Source: BS750m-G69 sp964441235
GTDB taxonomy: Bacteria > Fidelibacterota > UBA2242
DNA length: 64,000 bases
Direction of reading: 5' to 3'
Assembly: GCA_964441235.1 (NCBI GenBank)
Contig: CAYTUQ010000013.1
Span: 3,610-67,609 of the forward strand
The translations under genes and the position numbers were made by a program. Of the stretch, positions 26,392 to 34,895 are shown one piece after another. The notes under the pieces were generated by a model that searched no databases, was not told the DNA's origin, and worked only from the letters and a program-made list of their open reading frames with translations. Positions within the stretch are counted from its first letter, which is position 1; each line of letters begins with the position of its first letter.

Positions 26392-28401
26392 ATGGCAGAG
26401 TTTAGATTAAAGACGAATTTCCAACCAACTGGTGACCAGCCTCAGGCAATTAAGGCATTATCTGAGGGTATCCGCCGTGGAGAGAAGTATCAGACTCTGC
26501 TTGGCGTTACCGGAAGCGGTAAAACCTTCACAATGGCTCATGTCATACAAAATGTCCAAAAACCCACACTTATAATTTCACATAATAAGACGTTAGCAGC
26601 TCAGCTTTATGGTGAATTCAAATCTTTTTTCCCCGATAATGCCGTAGAGTATTTTATTTCATTTTATGATTATTATCAGCCTGAAGCTTATCTTCCTGTA
26701 ACTGACACTTTTATAGAAAAAGATTCATCTATTAATGATGAGATTGATAAACTTCGTTTGAAAGCTACAAGTTCACTAATTAGTAGAAGGGATGTAATTG
26801 TTGTTGCCAGTGTGTCATGTATATATGGAATAGGTTCGCCGGAGGAGTATAGCCGTTTTATTGTGATCTTAAATAAAGGAGATAGAATAGAAAGGAGATC
26901 GCTTTTTCTGAATCTGGTGGATATTTTTTATTCTCGAAATGACCAGGTTCTTGAACGAGGTAATTTCAGAGCGAGGGGTGATATAGTTGATATTCAACCG
27001 GCGTATGAAGACTTTGCGTACAGAATAGAATTTTTCGGTGATAGAATTGAGCATATTTATTCTATCGACATACTAACAGGTGAGATCATTTCTGAGCACG
27101 AAAAAATTGTTATCTACCCGGCAAAACATTTCATCACATCGGAAGATGCTCTTAAGAGAGCAATTAAAACAATTGAAGAAGAGCTGGAGATACGATTAAA
27201 TGAACTTCGGGAAGAGGGGAAATTACTTGAGGCTCAAAGATTGGAACAGCGAACACGATTTGATCTTGAGATGATTGATGAGGTGGGCTATTGTTCGGGT
27301 ATTGAAAATTATTCACGTCATTTTTCAGGTAGAAAACCAGGGCAGCAACCCTATACTTTGATAGACTTTTTCCCGGAGGATTATCTGTTATTTATAGATG
27401 AGTCGCATGTGACGATTCCTCAACTTCATGCTATGTATAACGGTGATCGTTCAAGAAAGGAGACTCTTGTTGAATATGGTTTTCGGCTTCCATCAGCTCT
27501 GGATAATAGACCGCTAAAGTTTGATGAATTTGAAAAGATGGTGAACCAGTTGATTTTTGTTTCCGCTACTCCGTCGGACTATGAGTTTGAAAAATGTAAT
27601 GGAGTTGTTGTTGAACAAATAATTCGTCCTACGGGACTGCTTGATCCGGAAATAGTTCTAAAACCAACAAAGCACCAGATTGATAATTTGATTGATGAAA
27701 TAGATAGAGTTACTGAGCGCGGAGAGAGGGTTTTAGTTACTACATTAACCAAAAGGATGTCCGAAGACCTTGCTGATTACCTTCGTGGTATGGGGCTTAG
27801 AGTCCGATATCTTCATTCGGAAATTAAAGCTCTGGAGCGAGTGAGTATTTTGCGGGATTTGCGTCTGGGTGAATTTGATGTTTTGGTTGGAATTAATTTA
27901 TTGCGAGAAGGGCTTGATCTCCCTGAGGTATCGCTTGTAGCAATTCTTGACGCTGACAAAGAAGGTTTTCTTCGGTCTGAACGGTCATTAATGCAGGTAT
28001 CTGGAAGAGCAGCACGGAATATCAATGGAAAAGTAATTTTTTATGCAGATGAAGTCACAAGATCGATGCAGAAAGTAATGAATGAGGTTGAAAAACGAAG
28101 GGAAGTACAGAAGAAATACAATGAAGATCATAATATTCTGCCTAAAACCATTTATAAATCGGTAGATGAAGTAATGTTAGCCACAACTGTTGCAGATTCT
28201 AAACCTGCGGAAATGTTGAAACATGGGAATATATCGGATAAATATGTAGATAAATTAGACAAATTTGAGATGGTTGAACTACTCAATCGTGAGATGATGA
28301 AAGCTGCGGAAAATTTGGAATTTGAAAAAGCAGCCGAACTTCGAGATGAAATTGTGCGTTTATCAGGGAAGTCAAAAATTGGATTGAAGCGTAGGTTGTA
28401 A
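26392..28401 (+). CDS. uvrB: UvrABC excinuclease subunit B
   Basis: 669 residues, normal length. Helicase-like damage verification subunit of nucleotide excision repair. Walker A is GVTGSGKTFT near residue 40; the beta-hairpin region is VEYFISFYDYYQPEAYLP; DESH box in LLFIDESHVTIPQLHAMYNG; motif VI-like SLMQVSGRAARN; and a C-terminal UVR motif (LEFEKAAELRDEI) for UvrC contact. Start MAEFRLKTNFQPTGDQPQAI matches the family. Single gene, divergent from the EutN pair. Confidence 0.96.
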   Translation: MAEFRLKTNFQPTGDQPQAIKALSEGIRRGEKYQTLLGVTGSGKTFTMAHVIQNVQKPTLIISHNKTLAAQLYGEFKSFFPDNAVEYFISFYDYYQPEAYLPVTDTFIEKDSSINDEIDKLRLKATSSLISRRDVIVVASVSCIYGIGSPEEYSRFIVILNKGDRIERRSLFLNLVDIFYSRNDQVLERGNFRARGDIVDIQPAYEDFAYRIEFFGDRIEHIYSIDILTGEIISEHEKIVIYPAKHFITSEDALKRAIKTIEEELEIRLNELREEGKLLEAQRLEQRTRFDLEMIDEVGYCSGIENYSRHFSGRKPGQQPYTLIDFFPEDYLLFIDESHVTIPQLHAMYNGDRSRKETLVEYGFRLPSALDNRPLKFDEFEKMVNQLIFVSATPSDYEFEKCNGVVVEQIIRPTGLLDPEIVLKPTKHQIDNLIDEIDRVTERGERVLVTTLTKRMSEDLADYLRGMGLRVRYLHSEIKALERVSILRDLRLGEFDVLVGINLLREGLDLPEVSLVAILDADKEGFLRSERSLMQVSGRAARNINGKVIFYADEVTRSMQKVMNEVEKRREVQKKYNEDHNILPKTIYKSVDEVMLATTVADSKPAEMLKHGNISDKYVDKLDKFEMVELLNREMMKAAENLEFEKAAELRDEIVRLSGKSKIGLKRRL

Positions 28402-28474
28402 GATGAAGACTGGAAACAAAAGATGTGAATTGTGAAGTGCCTAAAGTGTCTAAAGTGAACTAAAGTTTAAAGTT

Positions 28475-28847
28475 ATGGATAATAAAGAATTCTCTAAAAT
28501 GCTTGAAAAACGTATTCTAAAGTTTGGTATTAAGATAATTAATCTATCAAGAGCCTTGCCAAATACGCCTGAAGGAATAGTAATAAGAAATCAGATTACT
28601 AAGTCTGGTACCTCAATTGGCGCAAATTACAGAGAAGCCAATCATGCCAGGAGCAAGGCTGATTTTAGGAACAAGATAAAAATTTGTGAAAGCGAAGCAA
28701 GTGAAACACAATATTGGTTAGAGGTTATTGTCAAAGTTAAGTTTTTATCATGGGAAAGAGTAAAATCTGATTATGAAGAGTGTGTCGAAGACATCTCTAC
28801 GAGATAGTGAATTGCTTGCTATTTTTACATCTATTGGAAGTAATTAA
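28475..28847 (+). pseudogene. four-helix-bundle protein gene interrupted by a 25-bp palindromic insert
   Basis: Four-helix-bundle (23S rRNA intervening-sequence-like) protein family: IKIINLSRALPNTPEGIVIR, SGTSIGANYREANHARS and KICESEASETQYWLE. The frame stops at 28807 because of extra bases. Removing 28785-28809 joins ...EEC to ELLAIFTSIGSN, which is the family's normal C-terminus, ending at 28847. The extra bases contain ATCTC/GAGAT and are flanked by GTG on each side. Intact front of 110 codons; function of the family is unknown. Confidence 0.75.
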
Positions 28848-28852
28848 GTGCC

Positions 28853-29003
28853 TAAAGTGTGCTAAAGTGTGCTAAAGTGAACTAAAGTGCATAAAGTGTG
28901 CTAAAGTGAACTAAAGTGCCTAAAAAGTGTGCTAAAGTGTGCTAAAGTGAACTAAAGTGCCTAAAGTGTGCTAAAGTGAACTAAAGTGTGCTAAAGTGTG
29001 CTA
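28853..29003. repeat. TAAAGTG tandem repeat array with 38-bp flanking duplication
   Basis: About 16 units of TAAAGTGTGC, TAAAGTGAAC or TAAAGTGCC. The 38 bases at 28460-28497, which include the four-helix-bundle start codon, recur exactly at 29001-29038 on the far side, so the gene and the array sit between direct repeats. Similar units occur near 17.95, 28.44 and 33.76 kb. Not a CRISPR: there are no unique spacers. Confidence 0.8.
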
Positions 29004-29160
29004 AAGTTTAAAGTTATGGATAATAAAGAATTCTCTAAGACCGAACATGGTGATGATCAAACTGTGTTCACTTTTAACTTTAGTTCACTTATAACTTTAG
29101 CCACTTTTAACTTTTTAAATGTGAATTATTTAGTTTTTTGTTGCAATATCAGGGAGTAAA

Positions 29161-30450
29161 ATGAGAGTATTAGTTATTGGTGGTGGTGGGAGAGAGCATG
29201 CTATTGTTTGGAAGTTAGCTCAATCTGAAAGAGTTAGTAAGATTTTCTGCGCTCCCGGAAATGCCGGTACTGCACTCCATGGTGAAAATATTCCGGTGAA
29301 AAGTACGGATATTGATGGATTGCTAAATTTGGCAAAGAGTAAGAATATTGATCTTACCGTTGTTGGGCCTGAATTACCTTTAATGTTGGGAATTGTTGAC
29401 TGTTTTCAGAGTGAAGGCATGAAGATATTTGGTCCAATGATGAATGCAGCGATGCTGGAATGGAGCAAAGTTTTTGCAAAAGAGTTCATGTCTGAATGTG
29501 AGATACCGACTGCTGATTATATCATTTGTGATAATAAACAAGAAGCAAAGGATGCGGCAGATAACAAAGAGTTTCCTTATGTCCTGAAAGTTGATGGGCT
29601 TGCCGCAGGTAAAGGTGCACTGATAATAAATAGTGAGCATGATAAGCGAGATGCTTTTAAAACTATTTGGGAAGAAAATAAATTTGGCAAAGCCGGAGAT
29701 AAAGTATTAATCGAAGATTTTTTAAGAGGTGAAGAGCTTTCCGTATTTGCACTTACCAATGGAAAAGATTACGTATTACTGCATCCGGCGCAAGATCATA
29801 AAAGGATTTTTGATGGGGATAGGGGACCCAATACAGGTGGTATGGGAGCTTATGCTCCGGCTCCGCTTGGGTCTCCTGATGTGATTGATAAAGTAGAAGA
29901 AAAAATTATTAAACCTGTGCTTGAGGGTATGAGAGGAATTGGAAGCCCATATACAGGAGTATTGTATTGTGGATTAATGATTGATCATGGAGAGCCTTAC
30001 GTTGTCGAATTTAATTCCCGATTTGGTGATCCGGAGTCTCAAGTTGTAATTCCATTAATTGATTCTGATTTATTTGATGTTTTATATAGCATAGCATCAG
30101 GACGGTTGAATAAAAAGTCTTTTAAATTATCGGATAAATTTGCGGCTTGCATAGTGATGGCATCAAAAGGATATCCCGGCTCCTATGAAAAAGGGAAAAT
30201 AATAACTGGATTGGATTTTGTGTATAAATTAAAGGATGAAGATAGCAAAGCGGTTTTTTTTGCAGGTACTGCATTTGATGGAGAGAAATATAAGACGAAT
30301 GGTGGAAGAGTACTGGGAGTTACTGCTTGTGCAAAAAACCTTAGAGATGCAATCGAAAAAGCCTATGACAATGTCAGACAAATTCACTTTGACGAAGCAT
30401 ATTTTAGAGAGGATATAGGACAGAAAGGACTTGTACTGAATGACTTATGA
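29161..30450 (+). CDS. purD: phosphoribosylamine--glycine ligase
   Basis: 429 residues, normal length. ATP-grasp enzyme making glycinamide ribonucleotide in purine synthesis. N-terminal MRVLVIGGGGREHAIVWKLA and FCAPGNAGTA; ATP-grasp loop YVLKVDGLAAGKG; QDHKRIFDGDRGPNTGGMGA; metal site EFNSRFGDPESQ. AGGGAGT precedes the ATG. No other pur gene is adjacent. Confidence 0.96.
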   Translation: MRVLVIGGGGREHAIVWKLAQSERVSKIFCAPGNAGTALHGENIPVKSTDIDGLLNLAKSKNIDLTVVGPELPLMLGIVDCFQSEGMKIFGPMMNAAMLEWSKVFAKEFMSECEIPTADYIICDNKQEAKDAADNKEFPYVLKVDGLAAGKGALIINSEHDKRDAFKTIWEENKFGKAGDKVLIEDFLRGEELSVFALTNGKDYVLLHPAQDHKRIFDGDRGPNTGGMGAYAPAPLGSPDVIDKVEEKIIKPVLEGMRGIGSPYTGVLYCGLMIDHGEPYVVEFNSRFGDPESQVVIPLIDSDLFDVLYSIASGRLNKKSFKLSDKFAACIVMASKGYPGSYEKGKIITGLDFVYKLKDEDSKAVFFAGTAFDGEKYKTNGGRVLGVTACAKNLRDAIEKAYDNVRQIHFDEAYFREDIGQKGLVLNDL

Positions 30451-30496
30451 GCCAACCTCCTCTGGATCTATGACTTTTAAGAAAAAGATACCGGAT

Positions 30497-30543
30497 ATTA
30501 ACAATTAACAATTAACAATTGACAATTGACAATTGAAAATTGA
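30497..30543. repeat. AACAATTGA short tandem repeat
   Basis: About five units of TTAACAA or TTGACAA in a row between purD and the sigma-54 activator. Similar short runs occur near 18.02, 25.91 and 33.88 kb. Simple-sequence repeat, no coding content. Confidence 0.7.
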
Positions 30544-30638
30544 TGAGGTGTATTATTTTAAAAGATAAAGCTGATACAGAAAAAAATTTCTATTTTATAT
30601 TTTCATATCTTTTGAATTACTTTAGGTAAAAGGAGAAT

Positions 30639-31850
30639 ATGATGAATGGTGGCAGAATAACACGATTGCAGCAGAGTTTTGGGATTCTTGGGAATTCCGA
30701 TGAAATGAGGGAAATCATTGAGACAATAGATCAAGTAGCGAAAACGGATATTACTATTTTGATATTGGGCGAAAGTGGAACAGGTAAGGAGCTTATAGCT
30801 AATGCAATTCATCGTCATAGTCTTCGTAAACATAAGTCATTAGTAAAAGTTAATTGTGGGGCAATTCCTGCGGGAATAATAGAAAGTGAACTATTTGGTC
30901 ATATTAAAGGCTCTTTTACAGGAGCGATTGAGCATAGAAAGGGATATTTTGAGTCTGCAAATAATGGAACAATTTTTCTTGATGAAATAGGAGAAATGCC
31001 GATTGAAACTCAGGTAAAGTTACTGAGAGTTTTAGAATTGGGAGAGTATCTTCCGGTAGGCGGTTCTGAGATTAAAAAGGCAGATGTTAGAATTATTGCA
31101 GCGTCCAATAAAGACCTTTCTGCTGAGATGGAAAAAGAGAGATTCAGAAAGGACCTTTATTATCGTTTAAAGACTATCACTATTTCACTCCCGCCTCTTA
31201 GAAAGCGCCTGGAAGATATACCAATTTTTGTAAAAAAGTTCGCTATCGATTTTGCGAATAGGAATTCGATCGTATTTAAAGGCTTTTCTCCAAATGCAGT
31301 GAATTTGCTCATGAAATATCACTGGCCCGGCAATACTCGTGAACTGAAGAACTTTGTAGAAAGTATGATTGTGCTTCAGAAAGGTGAAGTGATAAACAGC
31401 AAAATGGTTGAGAAACGGCTTTTTGTTGAGAGAAGAACACCTTCGCATAATTTACCAATGAAGGTTTCAAAGAGTGTAGAACAAGCAGAAAGAGAGCTAA
31501 TTCTTCAGCAGATTCTGTTGCTACGTCGTGAATCACATGAGATAAAAAACATCTTATCAGGGAAATTTGCCCAAACCGATTTTGAAAAAGTGCAGGATTC
31601 TGATATTTCACAGCATCTCTTCCCAGTTCAAAAAGAAGAAAAATTTATTGAGGAAGAGCTGGAAACGGATGTAAAAGATAACTATATTATTAATCCGAAT
31701 ATATTAGGAACAGTTTCTTTTGAGGAAGTAGAGAGAGAATTGATTGAGAGAACTCTGAAGAAATTTAATTTCAAAAAACGACAAACGGCTAATTCATTGA
31801 AAATCAGCGAAAGAACGCTATATAGAAAGATCAAAGAATATGAACTTTAG
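30639..31850 (+). CDS. sigma-54-dependent transcriptional activator without receiver domain
   Basis: 403 residues. The AAA+ domain begins almost at once: Walker A GESGTGKELIA, the sigma-54 contact loop GSFTGA (canonical GAFTGA), Walker B TIFLDEIGEMP, and the sensor FRKDLYYRL. The C-terminus is a Fis-type HTH (ANSLKISERTLYRKIKEYEL). There is no response-regulator, GAF or PAS input domain, so activity must be set by level or by a partner. The lptE start lies within its last codons. Related genes in FCB genomes often precede lptE. Confidence 0.9.
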   Translation: MMNGGRITRLQQSFGILGNSDEMREIIETIDQVAKTDITILILGESGTGKELIANAIHRHSLRKHKSLVKVNCGAIPAGIIESELFGHIKGSFTGAIEHRKGYFESANNGTIFLDEIGEMPIETQVKLLRVLELGEYLPVGGSEIKKADVRIIAASNKDLSAEMEKERFRKDLYYRLKTITISLPPLRKRLEDIPIFVKKFAIDFANRNSIVFKGFSPNAVNLLMKYHWPGNTRELKNFVESMIVLQKGEVINSKMVEKRLFVERRTPSHNLPMKVSKSVEQAERELILQQILLLRRESHEIKNILSGKFAQTDFEKVQDSDISQHLFPVQKEEKFIEEELETDVKDNYIINPNILGTVSFEEVERELIERTLKKFNFKKRQTANSLKISERTLYRKIKEYEL

Positions 31851-32370
31851 TAATGTCAAATATCAAATTGTTGGGATGATTCTTGTGGTATTTATATTGT
31901 TGAGTAATTCTTCCTGCTGGTATTACTCTTTTAAAGGTACCTTGCCTCCGCATATTAAAAATGTTGCAATTCCAATTTTTAAAGATAAAACTGCTGAGTT
32001 TAATATTCAGCAGGTTGTTACAGATAAGATAAGGTTGGGATTTATCCAGGAAAATATACTAAAACTAGCTGATGAAGATAATTGTCATTCTGTTCTCTAT
32101 GGAACAATTCTGAGTATTCAGGATCGTCCTCTTGTTTTCACTGAGTCGGAAGAAACAGGGGAGGCGGTAAAAGAATATCGTGTTACTGTTAAAGTTGAAG
32201 TCGAGTGGTTTGATAAAATCAATAATAAGTCGATTTTCAAGAAGCAGTTTACCGGTTACAGTGAGTACGATCCTACAGGTGCCACGGAAAGAGACCGTGA
32301 AATTGCTTTGGAGGAATCTATATCGCAGATAACAGAGGATATTATTAACTCAATATTATCCGGCTGGTAA
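31840..32370 (+). CDS. lptE: LPS-assembly lipoprotein LptE
   Basis: 176 residues. N-terminal signal anchor with a lipobox-like LSNSSCWYYSF, so an outer-membrane lipoprotein. Body pattern PHIKNVAIPIFKDKT, FNIQQVVTDKI and ILSIQDRPLVF, plus a YRVTVKVEVEWFD strand, fits the LptE (DUF799/LptE-like) fold of FCB bacteria, which plugs LptD during LPS insertion. It overlaps the sigma-54 activator by 11 bases, so the two are translationally coupled. Confidence 0.82.
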   Translation: MNFSNVKYQIVGMILVVFILLSNSSCWYYSFKGTLPPHIKNVAIPIFKDKTAEFNIQQVVTDKIRLGFIQENILKLADEDNCHSVLYGTILSIQDRPLVFTESEETGEAVKEYRVTVKVEVEWFDKINNKSIFKKQFTGYSEYDPTGATERDREIALEESISQITEDIINSILSGW

Positions 32371-32454
32371 TTTTAAAAATAGAAAAAAGATGTTGATGAT
32401 AAGTGAGAAAAATCTTGGAGCTCTTTGTTGTTATCTTTATAAAATGAGGAAAAA

Positions 32455-33750
32455 ATGGATTGGGTTTTTGTAAAAGATGTAAAAGATTATGATGGAAAAG
32501 AAGTGATGATGAAAGGCTGGGTGTATAACAAGAGATCCAGCGGGAAAATCTGGTTTCTTATGCTCAGGGACGGAACCGGAATTATTCAGGGTATTGTCTT
32601 AAGAAATGAGGTTTCTGAAAATGTATTCAATAAAAGAGATGAACTATCTCAGGAATCATCTATAACGATTAACGGCTTAATTCATAAAGATGAACGAGCT
32701 CCTGGCGGTTATGAAATTGTTATCAGGAATATCAATGTTATTCAAATTGCCAATGACTACCCAATAGCATTGAAGGAACACGGGGTTGAATTTCTTATGG
32801 ATAACCGACATCTCTGGTTACGTTCAAAGAAGCAGTGGGCAATATTGCGAATTCGGCATTCAGTTTATTATGCAATTACCGAGTATTTAAACGATAATGC
32901 CTTTTTTCGGTTCGATTCTCCTCTTTTAACACCAAACGCCTGTGAGGGAACAACAACCCTTTTTACCGTACCTTATTTTGATTTGGGAAATGCGTATCTT
33001 TCACAGTCGGGGCAGCTTTATCTGGAAGCGGGTATTATGAGCTTAGGACGCGTTTATGATTTTGGACCGGTTTTTAGAGCTGAAAAATCAAAAACCCGTA
33101 AACATTTAACGGAATTCTGGATGATGGATGCAGAAGCAGCATTCGTTGAGCATAAAGAGAATATGCAGATTCAGGAAGATTTAATTCGATACGTTATTAG
33201 AAAAGTGATAGAAAAAAATGGAATGGAATTGGATATTCTTGAAAGAGATGTCGAGAAGCTAGAAAAAGCAGATGCTCCTTTTAAGATAATGACACATAAA
33301 GAGGTTGTTGATTTTCTTAGACCTAAAGGTTCTGAAATATCCTATTACGATGATCTAGGTGCACAGGATGAGGTACTGTTAACTGAGGAATCAGATGTTC
33401 CGATATTTGTCGAAAAATGGCCAAAGGAGACGAAAGCATTCTATATGAAACGAGATAAAGACGACCCGAATTTGGTTTTAGGAGCGGATCTTATTGCTCC
33501 TGAAGGATATGGAGAAATTATAGGCGGATCACAAAGAGAGGATGATTATGATTTGCTTCTCCAGAGAATGAAAGATGACAATATGTCGTTGGAAGAATAT
33601 CAATGGTTTCTTGATCTTAGGAAATATGGTTCTGTTCCACACAGCGGCTTTGGAGTAGGTTTGGAAAGACTGGTTGCGTGGATGGCAGGAGTTCCTCATA
33701 TTCGTGAAACAATTCCTTTCCCAAGAACGATATACCGTTTAGAACCGTGA
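32455..33750 (+). CDS. asnS: asparagine--tRNA ligase
   Basis: 431 residues, normal length. N-terminal OB-fold anticodon-binding domain (VMMKGWVYNKRSSGKIWFL). Class II core: motif 2 FRAEKSKTRKHLTEFWMMD and motif 3 GFGVGLERLVAWMAG. The asparaginyl rather than aspartyl assignment rests on overall length and the absence of the bacterial AspRS insertion domain. GAGG lies before the ATG. Confidence 0.93.
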   Translation: MDWVFVKDVKDYDGKEVMMKGWVYNKRSSGKIWFLMLRDGTGIIQGIVLRNEVSENVFNKRDELSQESSITINGLIHKDERAPGGYEIVIRNINVIQIANDYPIALKEHGVEFLMDNRHLWLRSKKQWAILRIRHSVYYAITEYLNDNAFFRFDSPLLTPNACEGTTTLFTVPYFDLGNAYLSQSGQLYLEAGIMSLGRVYDFGPVFRAEKSKTRKHLTEFWMMDAEAAFVEHKENMQIQEDLIRYVIRKVIEKNGMELDILERDVEKLEKADAPFKIMTHKEVVDFLRPKGSEISYYDDLGAQDEVLLTEESDVPIFVEKWPKETKAFYMKRDKDDPNLVLGADLIAPEGYGEIIGGSQREDDYDLLLQRMKDDNMSLEEYQWFLDLRKYGSVPHSGFGVGLERLVAWMAGVPHIRETIPFPRTIYRLEP

Positions 33751-34107
33751 TTAGTTTATATGAAAGTGTCTAAAGTTTTCTCGAAGAGATGTCTTTGACA
33801 AAAGTGAACTAAATTGTCTAAAGTCTCTAAAGTGCCTAAAGTGAAAAGTGCCTAAAGTGAAAAGTGCCTGATGAACAATGACCAATTAACAATAAACAAT
33901 AAACAATTATATGTATTTTAAAAATATCAACTTTTGTCGATCAAAGATTCCTTTGGAAAGACATCTCTTTGAAACATACTTCGTTGTGATCTTTAATCAT
34001 GATTGTTATTTAATAAAGAGTACACAGAGAATAGTAAGTGAAGAATTCTCCGGAGTCCCCATGGGAAAACGTGAAATTTCGTGAAGATTGAAAAATGATT
34101 TAAAAAA
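33751..34107. repeat. intergenic repeat field
   Basis: Contains AAAGTGCCTAAAGTG units (33770-33870), AACAATAAACAATAAACAATT runs broken into short pieces (33880-33910), and small palindromes TCGAAGAGATGTCTTTGA (33781-33798), TTCCTTTGGAAAGACATC (33949-33966) and ATTCTCCGGAGTCCCCATGG (34042-34061). No gene. Confidence 0.6.
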
Positions 34108-34623
34108 ATGAAAGAATCTTCAGACATAAATAAAAAAAACTCAGCATCCTCTGCGTTTAAATCAGTAGATTCCATAAAAATCATCGCAGTTTTAGGTGGA
34201 CGGGAATGTGATTCTGAAACTTATCAAAATGCGTATAAAGTGGGTAAAGAAATAGCAAAGCGTGACGGAGTTCTCATCTGTGGCGGTAGAACCGGTGTAA
34301 TGGAAGCCGCTTGCAAAGGAGCAGTAGAAGAAGGCGGTTTAACCATCGGAATACTTCCTGGTAACGATATTTCCAATGCTAATCCTTATGTAAAAATTCC
34401 TATACCAACTGGTATCGGTATTGCCCGAAATTCGATAATCGTTAGAACTTGCTCGGCAGCAATAGCTATTGGTGGGAAATACGGGACACTTTCGGAAATT
34501 GCGTATTGTTTTCAGGTTGGTAAGCCGGTTTGTTCATTAGGCTCATGGAAAATTGATGGTTTGAAACAGGTTTCATCGCCGGAGGATGCGGTTGAATTTG
34601 CATTTGATCTGGAAAGATTATGA
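34108..34623 (+). CDS. LOG-family protein (TIGR00725 type)
   Basis: 171 residues. Rossmann-like SLOG fold: IIAVLGGRECD, a GVLICGGRTGVMEAACKGA loop, then GGKYGTLSEIA (the GGxGTxxE-type motif). Relatives are either cytokinin-type nucleotide 5'-monophosphate phosphoribohydrolases or nucleotide-binding proteins of unknown role. The TGA stop overlaps the acyP start (ATGA). The first 25 residues look unstructured. Confidence 0.8.
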   Translation: MKESSDINKKNSASSAFKSVDSIKIIAVLGGRECDSETYQNAYKVGKEIAKRDGVLICGGRTGVMEAACKGAVEEGGLTIGILPGNDISNANPYVKIPIPTGIGIARNSIIVRTCSAAIAIGGKYGTLSEIAYCFQVGKPVCSLGSWKIDGLKQVSSPEDAVEFAFDLERL

Positions 34624-34895
34624 AGATCCATGCTGAAATAGTTGTACAAGGTTTAGTTCAGGGTATTGGATACCGATATTTTACTTTGAGAAAAGCAAGG
34701 GAATATAATATAGTTGGATATGTGAAAAATTTGCCAAATGGTGATGTCCTTTGTGAAGTTGAGGGCGATAAAGGCTTGATTAATGATTTTATTAAAGAGC
34801 TCAAAATTGGGCCTACTTTTTCTCATGTGATAAATGTTAATGTTGAAGTGAGTAACACTCTTGAAGAATATACGACATTTGAGGTGAGATTTTGA
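34620..34895 (+). CDS. acyP: acylphosphatase
   Basis: 91 residues. Catalytic Arg in VQGLVQGIGYRYF and catalytic Asn in GYVKNLPNGDVLCEVEG match the acylphosphatase signature; Tyr in the YRYF position is an accepted variant. It hydrolyses carboxyl-phosphate bonds. Overlaps the LOG gene by 4 bases and nadE by 4 bases (TTGA), so it sits within a tightly coupled three-gene run. Confidence 0.93.
   Translation: MKIHAEIVVQGLVQGIGYRYFTLRKAREYNIVGYVKNLPNGDVLCEVEGDKGLINDFIKELKIGPTFSHVINVNVEVSNTLEEYTTFEVRF

Noticed and set aside
28853..29003. Possible CRISPR array
   Set aside because: Units are 9-12 bp with no unique spacers; a simple tandem repeat.
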